64,000 bases of DNA from an uncultured Chitinophaga sp. (lineage in GTDB: Bacteria > Bacteroidota > Bacteroidia > Chitinophagales > Chitinophagaceae). Location: contig NZ_CABHOU010000101.1 in assembly GCF_902168175.1 (NCBI RefSeq), positions 124,001-188,000 on the forward strand, read 5' to 3'. The notes beneath the pieces were generated by a model that saw nothing but the letters and a program-made list of their open reading frames with translations, ran no database searches and was not told where the DNA came from. The translations under genes were made by a program, and so were the position numbers. This document shows, piece after piece, positions 26,012 to 36,383 of this stretch (positions are counted from its first letter, which is position 1; the number at the start of each line of letters is the position of its first letter).

Positions 26012-29000
26012 ATGAAATACCTGATCTCCATATTATTATTGCTGTTTGGCTGTGGGCAACTGCACGCACAAACCGATCCGTACCAGTTTAGTCACGTAGA
26101 CATTGGTCAGGGGCTTTCCAACAACCAGGTAAATAATATTTTCCGCGACAGTAAAGGTTTTATGTGGTTCAGTACTATGTCGGGACTTAACCGCTATGAT
26201 GGTTATGAGTTTAAAGTATTCCGTCATGATGTACGCGATTCGGCCACCATTTCCGACGATATGGTAACCCGCATCAGCGAAGGGCCTGGCGGACTGTTAT
26301 GGATTACGGCCGGTACCCGTCAGAACCTGTACGATCCGCGGACGGAGAAGTTTACACGTAGTGCCGGTGCGGAACTGAAAAGGCTGAACATCCCTCCTGC
26401 TATTATTCCCTTCATTTTAAAAACACGGAACGGCCGATACTGGTTACTGCACCCGAATACAGGCATTTACCGGCACGATCCGAATACCGGTAAAACACTC
26501 TCTGTCCGGCATAAAGCCGGTGATGAGAACAGCATTAGTACAGATACGGTGGCTGCTATTACAGAGGATGCAATGGGGCAAATATGGCTGGTACATCATA
26601 CAGGGGTATTGGAAAAAATAGATGCCAATAGCGGAAAAGTACTGTTCCGAAGCACCTTTGCAGCTGCGGGCACCAATCAGCTGTACGGCATGCTGGCCGA
26701 CGCGGATGGTGACCTGTGGTTATATTGTAGCAGTGATGCGCGAGGGATCTACTACATCAACCCAAACACCAACAGCCACGCCCATTATAGCCAGCACGAT
26801 GGCAAAACGAAACTGAACACGAATATTGTTCGCGGCCTGGCGCAGGATAATAAAGGTTTAATATGGATAGGCACTGATCATGGCGGCGTAAACGTGCTGG
26901 ATAAAAAACAGCAACGCATCACTTACCTGTTATCCAATACCGCCGATCCAAAAAGTCTGAGCCAAAACAGCATTACGGCCATGTACCGCGATAACAGCGG
27001 GATTATATGGATAGGAACTTATAAAAAAGGCATCAATTATTACCACGAGAACATTGTTAAATTCCCGCTGTACCAATACCAGTCGTTCAACAACCGCAGC
27101 CTGCCTTACGATGATGTAAACAGGTTTGTGGAGGATGCAAAAGGGAATATATGGATAGGTACCAATGGCGGCGGCCTGATTTACTTTGATCGCAGTACCG
27201 GCGGCTTTACGCAATACCGTAACAATCCGTCGGACCCAAACAGCATTAGCAGCAACGTAATCGTAAGCCTGCTCATCGATCATCGCCAGCAATTATGGGT
27301 GGGTACTTATATGGGCGGGCTCGAACGTTTTGACAACGGGAAGTTTAAGCATTGCCGTAATAATGGCACCGATACAACATCGCTGCCAAACAATAATGTA
27401 TGGGAACTGTTTGAAGACAGTCGCCGGCAGCTATGGGTAGGCACGCTGGGAGGAGGTCTTTCACTGTACGATCCCGCTGGTGATCAGTTTCAAACCTATC
27501 GCCAGCCTGCTATTCATTCCAATTTCATTTATGCGATCATAGAAGATAAGCGGGGCAGGCTGATGGTGGGTACGGATGATGGAATTGCGGTGAGAGATAC
27601 GGTGACAGGCAATTTTTCCAAACTCACCTTTACCAAAGGCCAGTTGAGCAACAAAAACGTGATCTGCCTTTTTGAAGACAGTCGCGGCTGGGTATGGACA
27701 GGTACCCGCGAGGGGCTGAACCTCTATGATCCCGCAACGGGCGGCGTACGCACATTCCGGAAAGAAGACGGGTTGCCCGAAAACACAGTGCTGAATGTAT
27801 TAGAAGATAATGATCATACCCTTTGGATGAGTACCACCAATGGTTTGTGCAACGTGCGTGTGGACGCTAAAGGCGCATTTAAATTTAAGAACTATGACGA
27901 AGCAGACGGCTTGCAAGGCAAAGAGTTTAACGAGAACGCTGCATTAAAGACCCGAAAAGGAGAATTGGTGTTTGGTGGGGCCAATGGCTTTAACCTCTTC
28001 TTCCCCCACGCCATCGCTTCCGGCAATTATGCGCCGCCACTGGTATTTACAGGTATCGAGATATTCAATCAAGCCATGACTGCGGGTGACCAATTAAATG
28101 GCAGGGTATTGATACAACAGTCGATTACGGAAATGCCCGCCATCACGCTGAAACATAAAGAGAACGTGTTCTCCGTGTCGTTTGCTGCGCTCAACTATTT
28201 TCACCCCGAACGTAACCGGTATGCGTATATGCTGGAGGGGTTTAATAAAGACTGGATACCCGCCGGTACTTCGCGAAAGGCGACCTACACCAACCTCGAC
28301 CCCGGTACGTACACCTTCCGCGTACGCGCAGCCGACAGCGACGGGGAATGGACAGGGCGGGAACAAAGTCTGCGCATAGTAGTACTGCCGCCCTTTTGGC
28401 GCAACCCGCTGGCCTTTGGCATTTACATCATCCTTATTTTAAGTGGCCTGCTACTGGCCCGCCGCATTATTCTCGACCGCGAACGCATGCGCTTCCGAAT
28501 TACCCAGGAACGCCAGGAAGCACAACGCATGCACGAACTGGACGCACTGAAGATCCGCTTCTTTACGAATATCAGCCATGAGTTCCGCACCCCACTGAGC
28601 CTGATATTAGCGCCGTTAGAGAAAATCATCAAACAAACAGAGGAAGGTAACGTAAAAGGTCACCTGACGCTCATGCAACGTAATGCCCGGCGACTGTTAA
28701 ACCTCGTGAACCAACTGCTCGACTTCCGTAAACTGGAAATGCAGGAAATTAAACTGCATGCTACAGAAGGCGATATGGTAGCTTTCGTGCGCGAACTCAC
28801 CCAGTCCTTCTCCGACCTCTCCGAGAAAAAACATATCCAACTCCATTTCGAAAGTAATGCCGATGAAATCAGGATGGACTACGACAGCGATAAGATTGAA
28901 AAGATCATATTCAACCTGCTGTCGAACGCCTTTAAGTTTACGCCCGACAATGGCAGCATTACCGTAAGCGTTCAGCTATTGCCCGACGCCTGCCAGGTAA

Positions 29001-30064
29001 GCGTAAAAGACACCGGCATAGGCATCCCGCCCGAACAGCAGCAGCGTATTTTCGAACGTTTTTTCCAGCACGAATTACCGGGCAGCCTGTTAAACCAGGG
29101 CAGCGGTATTGGATTAAGCATTACCAGCGAGTTCGTAAAACTGCATGGCGGCACTATTTCGGTGGACAGCGCCCCCGAAATGGGCAGTTGTTTCACCGTG
29201 CTGTTCCCGCTGCATGCCAGCCAACAGCCACCGGTAAGAGAAGCACAAACAGAAGTAATTGCAAAAGAAGCATCCGCGAAGGTTACAAAACCCAGAACAG
29301 GCAAAAAGCCATCGCTGTTGCTGGTGGAAGACAACGAGGACTTCCGCTTTTACCTGAAAGATAACCTGGGCCAATACTTCCATATTACAGAAGCCGCAAA
29401 TGGCAAGGCTGCCTGGGACCTGCTGCAACAACAGCCGCCCGACCTTATTGTAAGCGACGTAGCCATGCCCGGCATGGACGGACTGGAATTTTGCCGTAAA
29501 GTACGTGGCAACCATAAAACCGCGCATATTCCCATCGTGCTGCTTACTGCCAGAACAGCCGATACAGAGCAAATAGAAGCCCTTGAACTTGGCGCCACCG
29601 ACTACATTACCAAACCGTTCAATTTCGAAATGCTGCTGTCGCGGCTTCGTAATATTATATCCCAGCACGCATCGCTGCGCGAAACCTATCGCAAAAAAAT
29701 GGAAGTACAGCCTTCTGTACCCGAGGTAACACCGGCCGATGAGCAATTACTCGCCAAAGCCATTGCCATCGTTGAGCAACATATGAGCAATCCCGACTTT
29801 TCGGTGGAAGACCTGAGCAAAGCGCTTTTCATGAGCAGGGTAACCGCTTACAAGAAACTGCTGGCGCTCACCGGTAAAACACCCATTGAATTTATAAGGG
29901 TGATACGGTTGAAGCGGGCGGCCAGCTTGCTCGAAAAAAGCCAGTTAACCGTGGCCGAAGTGGCATACGAAGTAGGCTTCAACAACCCGAAATACTTTGC
30001 CCGCTACTTTAAAAATGAATTCAACCTGCTACCATCGGCCTACGCGGCTAAGTTTAAAGAATAA
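26012..30064 (+). CDS. Hybrid two-component system regulator (HTCS)
   Basis: HTCS proteins join a glycan sensor, a histidine kinase and a DNA-binding regulator in one chain of the inner membrane. The 1350-residue product shows a signal peptide (ending QLHAQ), two seven-bladed regulator-propeller repeats (~25-690, with many copies of WIGT-GGG-NYYD-like blades), a Y_Y_Y domain (~700-790), one membrane helix (~795-820), HisKA with the phospho-acceptor in NISHEFRTP (His ~854), HATPase (~965-1080, GSGIGLSI), a receiver domain (~1098-1212, Asp1149 in LIVSDVAMPG) and an AraC-type double HTH (~1250-1350). It lies directly upstream of GH31-SusCD, as HTCS genes usually do for the locus they activate, and divergent to the pectin methylesterase. 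The inducing oligosaccharide cannot be read from the sequence. Confidence 0.94.
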   Translation: MKYLISILLLLFGCGQLHAQTDPYQFSHVDIGQGLSNNQVNNIFRDSKGFMWFSTMSGLNRYDGYEFKVFRHDVRDSATISDDMVTRISEGPGGLLWITAGTRQNLYDPRTEKFTRSAGAELKRLNIPPAIIPFILKTRNGRYWLLHPNTGIYRHDPNTGKTLSVRHKAGDENSISTDTVAAITEDAMGQIWLVHHTGVLEKIDANSGKVLFRSTFAAAGTNQLYGMLADADGDLWLYCSSDARGIYYINPNTNSHAHYSQHDGKTKLNTNIVRGLAQDNKGLIWIGTDHGGVNVLDKKQQRITYLLSNTADPKSLSQNSITAMYRDNSGIIWIGTYKKGINYYHENIVKFPLYQYQSFNNRSLPYDDVNRFVEDAKGNIWIGTNGGGLIYFDRSTGGFTQYRNNPSDPNSISSNVIVSLLIDHRQQLWVGTYMGGLERFDNGKFKHCRNNGTDTTSLPNNNVWELFEDSRRQLWVGTLGGGLSLYDPAGDQFQTYRQPAIHSNFIYAIIEDKRGRLMVGTDDGIAVRDTVTGNFSKLTFTKGQLSNKNVICLFEDSRGWVWTGTREGLNLYDPATGGVRTFRKEDGLPENTVLNVLEDNDHTLWMSTTNGLCNVRVDAKGAFKFKNYDEADGLQGKEFNENAALKTRKGELVFGGANGFNLFFPHAIASGNYAPPLVFTGIEIFNQAMTAGDQLNGRVLIQQSITEMPAITLKHKENVFSVSFAALNYFHPERNRYAYMLEGFNKDWIPAGTSRKATYTNLDPGTYTFRVRAADSDGEWTGREQSLRIVVLPPFWRNPLAFGIYIILILSGLLLARRIILDRERMRFRITQERQEAQRMHELDALKIRFFTNISHEFRTPLSLILAPLEKIIKQTEEGNVKGHLTLMQRNARRLLNLVNQLLDFRKLEMQEIKLHATEGDMVAFVRELTQSFSDLSEKKHIQLHFESNADEIRMDYDSDKIEKIIFNLLSNAFKFTPDNGSITVSVQLLPDACQVSVKDTGIGIPPEQQQRIFERFFQHELPGSLLNQGSGIGLSITSEFVKLHGGTISVDSAPEMGSCFTVLFPLHASQQPPVREAQTEVIAKEASAKVTKPRTGKKPSLLLVEDNEDFRFYLKDNLGQYFHITEAANGKAAWDLLQQQPPDLIVSDVAMPGMDGLEFCRKVRGNHKTAHIPIVLLTARTADTEQIEALELGATDYITKPFNFEMLLSRLRNIISQHASLRETYRKKMEVQPSVPEVTPADEQLLAKAIAIVEQHMSNPDFSVEDLSKALFMSRVTAYKKLLALTGKTPIEFIRVIRLKRAASLLEKSQLTVAEVAYEVGFNNPKYFARYFKNEFNLLPSAYAAKFKE

Positions 30065-30065
30065 G

Positions 30066-30094
30066 TAAAGCTGCTGATAATCAGCAGCTTTATT
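30066..30094 (+). terminator. Terminator after the HTCS gene
   Basis: An 11-bp stem AAAGCTGCTGA/TCAGCAGCTTT with a 3-base loop begins three bases after the stop and is followed by ATTG. The T-run is partly inside the stem. Confidence 0.65.
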
Positions 30095-30216
30095 GCTATC
30101 AACTTAACATTTCCATCCCTTCTCCTTATCAAACCCGCCCCCTGCCCTGTTAACCGCTTAACATTTGCACCCGTAATCCACAACATACCCGTACCACAGC
30201 CTATAAACCCTGCCGC

Positions 30217-30224
30217 TACATTTG
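30217..30224 (+). promoter_or_regulatory. Candidate -7 box of the GH31-SusCD operon
   Basis: TACATTTG matches TAnnTTTG exactly. No good -33 TTTG is at the usual distance, as expected for a promoter that needs an activator such as the HTCS. Confidence 0.45.
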
Positions 30225-30292
30225 TAAAATACCTGGCAACACAGGTGCAACCACATCTAACACGATTATAGTAACGATACAATTCCACTGGT

Positions 30293-33112
30293 ATGAAAAA
30301 AAGAATGGCAGGGTTCCTCGCGCTGAGCTTACTGTTTTCCATTGGCTGCATGGCCGATAATGTAGAAAAACTTCCCGACGGGCTCATTATCAAACTAAAG
30401 CACTACCGGTCAGGCACTGCGAAGCAGGTAAAGCTGCAGGTGATTTCCGACAAGATCATACACGTAACCGCCAGCGCCGACAATACCTTTTCGGCCACTC
30501 CCAGCCTGATCGTGCTTACGTCCGGCGCACCGGGTGCCAAATGGGAGTCGGAAGAGAAAGGTGATGAAGTTGTGCTGAAAACCGCTGCGCTTACGGCTAC
30601 GGTGTTGCTGAGTACGGGCGAAGTGACCTTCCGCGACCTCCGCGGCCGTATTATACTACAGGAAAAGACAGGAGGCGGTAAAACATTTGCACCCGTAGAG
30701 ATAGAGGGCAAACAGTTGTACCGTGTAAAACAAGTATTCGAATCTCCCAAAAACGAAGCCTTTTACGGGCTGGGCCAACCGCAAACGGGGCTGATGAACT
30801 ATAAAGACAAAGATGTAGACCTTACCCAATACAACTCAGTAGCCGCAGTGCCTTTCCTGGTATCGAGCCGCAACTACGGCATTTTGTGGGACAACTACTC
30901 CATTACCCGCTTTGGCGACGACCGTGCGCAGCGTAACGTCGGAGAGCTTGTTGCTGGCAATGGCATAAAGGCCACTTACAGCGTAGATGGTAAAGTGCAT
31001 ACCATTCGTCACGAGCCGAACATCGACTACACCTTTATCCCCTCCCTTTCCAATATGCCCGCCGGTTTCCCGATGGACAAAGGGAAAGTGGTATGGGAAG
31101 GAAGTTTTACACCCGCGGCAGATGGAAAACATAAGTTTTATGTTACTGCATCGGGCTATATCAAAATATGGGTAGATGGGAAACTGCAACTGGACAGATG
31201 GCGGGAGAGCTGGAATCCGGGGCCGAGTATTATTGAAAATACTTACCGGACAGGCGAACCACATCAACTGAAAATAGAATGGGTACCAGAGTCGAACCAG
31301 TCGTTTATTTCCTTCAAATGGCTGGGACCTTCGGTGGAGTTGGAAGATAAGATGGCATTGAGCGCAGAAGCAGCAGAAAAGATCGATTACTATTTTATGT
31401 GGGGTAAAGATATGGACGAGGTGGTGAGCGGCTACCGGAGCCTGACCGGCAAAGCCTCCATGCTGCCCGCCTGGGCACTGGGCTTTTGGCAGAGCCGCGA
31501 GCGATACAAAACACAGGAAGAAATACTTAGCACCGTTAAAACCTTCCGCGAGCGCAACATCCCGCTGGACAACATTGTGCTGGACTGGTCGTACTGGAAA
31601 GAAGACGCCTGGGGCAGCCAGGAGTTCGACGAAAGCCGCTTTCCTGATGCAAAAGCCATGATCGGTGAGCTGCATGATAAATACCATACGCATTTCATGA
31701 TTTCCGTATGGCCTAAGTTTTACGAGGGTATCAGTAACTATAAACTGTTTGATGACAAGGGATGGCTGTACCGTCAGAACATCGCCGATAAACAGCGCGA
31801 CTGGATAGGAAAAGGTTACGTATCTACCTTTTATGATGCGTACAGTCCTGAAGCACGCGGCCTTTTCTGGCAACTGATGAACAAGAATTTGTTCAGTAAG
31901 GGCGTGGATGCCTGGTGGCTGGATGCCTCCGAACCAGATATCTATTCGAACTCCTCCATCGATCATCGCAAAAAGCTGATGACGCCAACGGCCTTGGGTC
32001 CTTCGGAACAGTACTTTAATGCGTACACCCTGATGAACGCAAAAGGCGTTTACGAAGGGCAGCGCAGCGTGAACAACGACCAGCGCGTGTTTATCCTTAC
32101 CCGCACCGCATTTCCCGGTCTGCAACATTACGGAGCGGCAAGCTGGAGCGGTGATATCGCTGCCCGTTTCGATGAGATGGAAAGGCAAATACCTGCAGGC
32201 CTCAACATGTCGCTTTCAGGCCTGCCCTACTGGACCACCGATATTGGCGGCTTTTTCGTAGAGAACAAATACGATATGCCCAACCCGAAAGGCGCAGCCC
32301 TGGCCGAATGGCGTGAACTCAACACCCGCTGGTACCAGTACGGCTCTTTCTGCCCCCTGTTCCGTTCACATGGCCAATACCCGTACCGCGAAATATTTAA
32401 CATCGCACCGGAACAAAGCGAGGAGTACCAGTCGATGTTGTATTACAACCGCCTCCGTTACCGCCTGATGCCTTATATCTATTCGCTCGCCGGCCATACG
32501 CACCACAGTGATTACACCATCATGCGTGCGCTGGTAATGGACTTTCCGAACGACAGCAGCGTAACAAACATAGGCGACCAGTTCATGTTCGGGCCCTCGT
32601 TGCTCGTAAATCCAGTGTACCATTATAAAGCAAGAGAACGTAAGCTCTACCTGCCCGCCGGTAATGGCTGGTACGATTTCTACAGCGGCAAATACAATGC
32701 AGGCGGCCAAAGCATAACCGCCAGCGCCCCATTAAGCCGTTTGCCCTTATTCGTTCGCGAAGGCAGCATATTACCTGCTGGTCCCGCACTGCAATACACC
32801 GGCGAAAAACCAGCCGATACGTTAACGCTGTTCGTGTACGGTGGTAAGGACGCGGAATTCACTCTCTATGAAGATGAGAATATCAATTATCAATATGAAC
32901 AGGGGCGTTTTTCCAATATCCGCCTGGCTTACAATGAAGATAAGAAACAACTGACGATCGCGGAGCGGGAAGGCACATTCCCCGGTATGCTGCAACAGCG
33001 CGTGTTCCGCATTATATACATCAGCAAAAAAAATCCACAGGCTTTTAATCCGGAAAGTAAAGCACAAAAAATCATCAGGTATAATGGGAACACGCAAACG
33101 GTAACGCTGTAA
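30293..33112 (+). CDS. Glycoside hydrolase family 31 with inserted PA14 domain (alpha-xylosidase-like)
   Basis: This exported exo-acting alpha-glycosidase of 939 residues has a short signal, possibly a lipoprotein signal (SIGC at 16-19). An N-terminal beta-sandwich (~25-240) is interrupted by a PA14 domain (~265-345: VVWEGSFTPAADGKHKF, IKIWVDGK), followed by the catalytic barrel (~390-740), with nucleophile Asp544 in WWLDASEPD and acid/base Asp621 in SWSGDI, and C-terminal beta domains including DUF5110 (~800-890). The PA14 insertion at this place is the architecture known from bacterial alpha-xylosidases acting on xyloglucan oligosaccharides, so that activity is the best guess; alpha-glucosidase is an alternative. 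It is the first gene of the operon with SusC, SusD and a lipoprotein, controlled probably by the HTCS upstream. Confidence 0.85.
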   Translation: MKKRMAGFLALSLLFSIGCMADNVEKLPDGLIIKLKHYRSGTAKQVKLQVISDKIIHVTASADNTFSATPSLIVLTSGAPGAKWESEEKGDEVVLKTAALTATVLLSTGEVTFRDLRGRIILQEKTGGGKTFAPVEIEGKQLYRVKQVFESPKNEAFYGLGQPQTGLMNYKDKDVDLTQYNSVAAVPFLVSSRNYGILWDNYSITRFGDDRAQRNVGELVAGNGIKATYSVDGKVHTIRHEPNIDYTFIPSLSNMPAGFPMDKGKVVWEGSFTPAADGKHKFYVTASGYIKIWVDGKLQLDRWRESWNPGPSIIENTYRTGEPHQLKIEWVPESNQSFISFKWLGPSVELEDKMALSAEAAEKIDYYFMWGKDMDEVVSGYRSLTGKASMLPAWALGFWQSRERYKTQEEILSTVKTFRERNIPLDNIVLDWSYWKEDAWGSQEFDESRFPDAKAMIGELHDKYHTHFMISVWPKFYEGISNYKLFDDKGWLYRQNIADKQRDWIGKGYVSTFYDAYSPEARGLFWQLMNKNLFSKGVDAWWLDASEPDIYSNSSIDHRKKLMTPTALGPSEQYFNAYTLMNAKGVYEGQRSVNNDQRVFILTRTAFPGLQHYGAASWSGDIAARFDEMERQIPAGLNMSLSGLPYWTTDIGGFFVENKYDMPNPKGAALAEWRELNTRWYQYGSFCPLFRSHGQYPYREIFNIAPEQSEEYQSMLYYNRLRYRLMPYIYSLAGHTHHSDYTIMRALVMDFPNDSSVTNIGDQFMFGPSLLVNPVYHYKARERKLYLPAGNGWYDFYSGKYNAGGQSITASAPLSRLPLFVREGSILPAGPALQYTGEKPADTLTLFVYGGKDAEFTLYEDENINYQYEQGRFSNIRLAYNEDKKQLTIAEREGTFPGMLQQRVFRIIYISKKNPQAFNPESKAQKIIRYNGNTQTVTL

Positions 33113-33274
33113 TAGCGCCCGTTGCGTTTATCCCTATGCAATAGTTCCATATACATTAAATCCACAAGTATGAAAAAGATCAACATTGTATTCATTCCCC
33201 CTGGTACATACGACGAACGATAAAGAGGTAACAGATAAACCACGGTTCAATTAAGCTCTAAAAAAATTACGGTT

Positions 33275-36200
33275 ATGAAAAACGTTTACTACATGCCGGG
33301 CCTGTTGCGGGTCCCGCTGCAGGGAGTGTTCCTACTCTGCATGATGCTGGCCGGTACGGCGAGCTCCGCACAATCGGACAAACATCCCCTGAATGGAAAG
33401 GTGTTTTCCGCGAAAGACAATTCCCCTTTGCCGGGGGTAAACATCCTGGTAAAATCCAACCGCACCGGCACGGTTAGCGACGCCAACGGCGCTTTTCTGG
33501 TACAGGTGGATAACAACGATACCCTGGAAGTATCGCTGATCGGTTTTGTGAAACAGCTTGTACCAGTGAATGGCCGCAGCAATATCAGTTTACAACTCGA
33601 AGAAACCAGCACCGGTCTTGACGAAGTAGTGGTGGTAGGTTTCGGTTCAGAAAAAAAGAAACTAAATACCGGCGCGATAGGGCATGTGAACGGCGCCGAT
33701 CTACAGGAAACTCATAGTCTGCGTGTTGACCAGGCCTTGCAGGGACAAACACCCGGCGTGCAGATCACGACTAATTCCGCCCAACCCGGCGAAGCCATGA
33801 AAGTGCGCATACGCGGAACAGGCACTGTGGGTAATTCAGATCCATTGTATATCGTAGATGGCGTGCCCACCGGCGATATCAGCTACCTGAACGCTTCAGA
33901 TGTAGCCTCTATGGACGTGTTGAAAGACGCTGCCTCTGCTGCGATCTACGGCTCCCGCGCGGCAAATGGGGTAATCCTTATCACCACTAAAAAAGGCCGT
34001 AAAGGAGATATGACCGTATCGTACGACGGCTTTTACGGTGTGCAGAGTCCTGCCCGTAAATTGCCGCTACTGAACGCCAGGGAATATGCCATCATTATGA
34101 ACGAAGCGGCTATCAACTCCGGCCGGCCACCGTACTTCAGTTTAGACCAGATCAACAACTACGGCAAAGGCACCGACTGGCAGGAGCATATTTATAATGA
34201 CAATGCCCCTACGCAAAGCCATACTCTTACGATATCAGGCGGTTCTGAGAAATCGACCTACTCCACTTCCGTTGGTTACATGAAACAGGCCGGGGTGATA
34301 GGTTTCAAGGGACAGTCAGAATACGAGCGGGTGAACATACGTTTGAGCACCGAGCATAAAATGTATAAAGACGTGCTGCGTTTCGGACAGAACTTTACGT
34401 ACACCATGTCGAATAAAAAAGGTGTAGGCGTTGGGAATATTTACAGCAACACACTGCGCCCGGTTATTAACGTGAGTCCATTGTTCCCCGTTTACGACTC
34501 CAGCGGCGATTTCGCGAAATCGACCTTTAATCCGGACGAAACTAACCCGGTGGCACTCATGTATTACTCGTACAACAACAAGACGAAATCGGACCGTTTC
34601 CTGGGCAATGTGTACCTGGAACTGGAGCCCATTAAGGGGTTGAAGTTGCGGAGTGACTTCGGCATGGACGCCAACTTCGTTTCCGGGAACGCGTTTTACC
34701 CAGCGTACAACCTGTCTACCAACGTGGTAAACAACCTCTCCCGCGCTGCGCAGGACATGGGCCGCTACGCTACCTGGAATTGGGACAATACGATCTCTTA
34801 CCAGCGCGACTTCGGCAAACATAACATCAACGTGCTGGGCGGTATGACATCCAACGAGTACAATGGTTTTAACATGAGCGGCTCCAAAGAGGACCTACTG
34901 GTACTGGATTTCGCGCATGCCATCATTGATAACGGCACCAATGAAGAAACGCGTAAAGTGTCGGGTAGTCGTAATGAAAGCGCATTACTCTCCTACTTTG
35001 GTCGTGTTGGTTACAACTATGCCGAGAAGTATATGCTCACTGCGATATTCAGGGCCGATGGTTCTACCAAGTTCGGCGCCAATAACCGGTTCGGTTATTT
35101 CCCTTCCGTTTCTGCGGGATGGGTGGCCACGAATGAAAAGTTTTTCCATACCAGCTGGCTTAGCTTCCTGAAGTTGCGGGCAGGCTGGGGCCAAAACGGT
35201 AACCAGCCCACCGACGACTTCCTGTACCTGGCTACCATCACGTCTACCAATAAAGACTATTACTTTGGAGAAGGAGATGTAAAGTTCGTAGGTTCCTCCC
35301 CCGATCGCGTTGCCAACCCCGATCTGAAATGGGAGACCTCAGAGCAAACCAATATAGGCCTTGATGCTGAGTTCCTCGGCGCCTTCAACCTCACCGTGGA
35401 CTGGTATCGAAAGACTACCAAAGACTGGCTGATTGCGCCTCCTGTGCCCGCGCTTGCGGGTGCTAACCCACCGATGATCAACGGTGGCAGTGTGAAAAAC
35501 GAAGGCGTGGAGATAAGTTTGGGTTATCACCATACATTCGGTGATTTTACAGTAAATGTAAATCCAAATCTGACTTTCAATAAGAATACCGTCATCGATA
35601 TACCCAACCAGGAGAAGATCATACAGGGCGAAGCAGGTATCAATTTCGTGGGGGGAGATGAGTTTTTCCGCGCACAGAAAGGCTTCCCGATGGGGTACTT
35701 TTACGGACTGCAAACTGCAGGTATATTCCAGAACACCAGCGAAGTAAATAGTTATGTAGACAAAGCAGGCAAAAGGATTCAACCAGATGCCCTGCCTGGC
35801 GACGTACGTTTCGTAGACCGTAACGCCGATGGCCTTATCGACTCCAGGGATAAAACGATGATCGGTAACCCCAATCCGGATGTGAGTTACGGACTGAACC
35901 TGAGCGTGAATTACAAAGGAATCGACCTTTCGGTTTACGTCTACGGCGTGGCCGGCAACCAGGTGTACGATGGTATCCGCGACTTCTCGCGTCCGCAAAG
36001 TAACTACACCACCGAAATTCTTGGTCGCTGGACTGGCGAAGGTACTTCCAACAGGCTTCCGCGGATGACGTTACATGATGAAAAGAACCTGAACTACACG
36101 CGTGCATCCGACCTGTTTGTACACGATGCCAACTTTCTGCGCTTCCGCAGCATCAATATTGGTTATGACCTTAAACAAAGCCTGCTGCGTAAGGTAAAAT

Positions 36201-36370
36201 TACAGCAGTGCCGGTTGTATGTATCAGGCCTCAACCTGCTTACACTCACCAAATATAAAGGCATGGACCCCGAAGTTGGTTATGCGCCAACCGGCTGGGC
36301 TTCCGGCATAGATATCGGTACCTATCCGCAGCCCAAAACGCTGATGGTTGGCTTAAATGTGAAACTCTAA
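33275..36370 (+). CDS. SusC/RagA-type TonB-dependent transporter (GH31 locus)
   Basis: The 1031-residue outer-membrane oligosaccharide importer carries a signal peptide (1-33, ending SSAQ), a carboxypeptidase-D-like domain (~38-110: LNGKVFSAKDNSPLPGVNI), a TonB-box-like stretch DEVVVVGFGSEKKK, the plug (~120-235: IRGTGTVGNSDPLYIVDGVP, SMDVLKDAASAAIYGSRAANG) and a barrel ending VGLNVKL. It differs clearly from the pectin SusC in sequence, so the two loci handle different glycans. The gap after GH31 is 162 bases and contains no terminator, so read-through is likely. SusD starts 14 bases downstream. Cargo is inferred to be alpha-xylosylated or alpha-glucosylated oligosaccharide from the GH31 partner. 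Confidence 0.93.
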   Translation: MKNVYYMPGLLRVPLQGVFLLCMMLAGTASSAQSDKHPLNGKVFSAKDNSPLPGVNILVKSNRTGTVSDANGAFLVQVDNNDTLEVSLIGFVKQLVPVNGRSNISLQLEETSTGLDEVVVVGFGSEKKKLNTGAIGHVNGADLQETHSLRVDQALQGQTPGVQITTNSAQPGEAMKVRIRGTGTVGNSDPLYIVDGVPTGDISYLNASDVASMDVLKDAASAAIYGSRAANGVILITTKKGRKGDMTVSYDGFYGVQSPARKLPLLNAREYAIIMNEAAINSGRPPYFSLDQINNYGKGTDWQEHIYNDNAPTQSHTLTISGGSEKSTYSTSVGYMKQAGVIGFKGQSEYERVNIRLSTEHKMYKDVLRFGQNFTYTMSNKKGVGVGNIYSNTLRPVINVSPLFPVYDSSGDFAKSTFNPDETNPVALMYYSYNNKTKSDRFLGNVYLELEPIKGLKLRSDFGMDANFVSGNAFYPAYNLSTNVVNNLSRAAQDMGRYATWNWDNTISYQRDFGKHNINVLGGMTSNEYNGFNMSGSKEDLLVLDFAHAIIDNGTNEETRKVSGSRNESALLSYFGRVGYNYAEKYMLTAIFRADGSTKFGANNRFGYFPSVSAGWVATNEKFFHTSWLSFLKLRAGWGQNGNQPTDDFLYLATITSTNKDYYFGEGDVKFVGSSPDRVANPDLKWETSEQTNIGLDAEFLGAFNLTVDWYRKTTKDWLIAPPVPALAGANPPMINGGSVKNEGVEISLGYHHTFGDFTVNVNPNLTFNKNTVIDIPNQEKIIQGEAGINFVGGDEFFRAQKGFPMGYFYGLQTAGIFQNTSEVNSYVDKAGKRIQPDALPGDVRFVDRNADGLIDSRDKTMIGNPNPDVSYGLNLSVNYKGIDLSVYVYGVAGNQVYDGIRDFSRPQSNYTTEILGRWTGEGTSNRLPRMTLHDEKNLNYTRASDLFVHDANFLRFRSINIGYDLKQSLLRKVKLQQCRLYVSGLNLLTLTKYKGMDPEVGYAPTGWASGIDIGTYPQPKTLMVGLNVKL

Positions 36371-36383
36371 AACGAAGCAGATC

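Noticed and set aside
30836-32188. A 450-residue open frame on the minus strand
   Set aside because: It lies wholly inside the GH31 gene, has no signal or known domain, and its residue make-up is that of an antisense shadow.
33170-33223. A 17-codon frame beginning MKKINIVFIPP before the GH31-locus SusC
   Set aside because: Too short, without a recognisable motif; leader peptide or chance cannot be told apart, so it is not listed as a gene.
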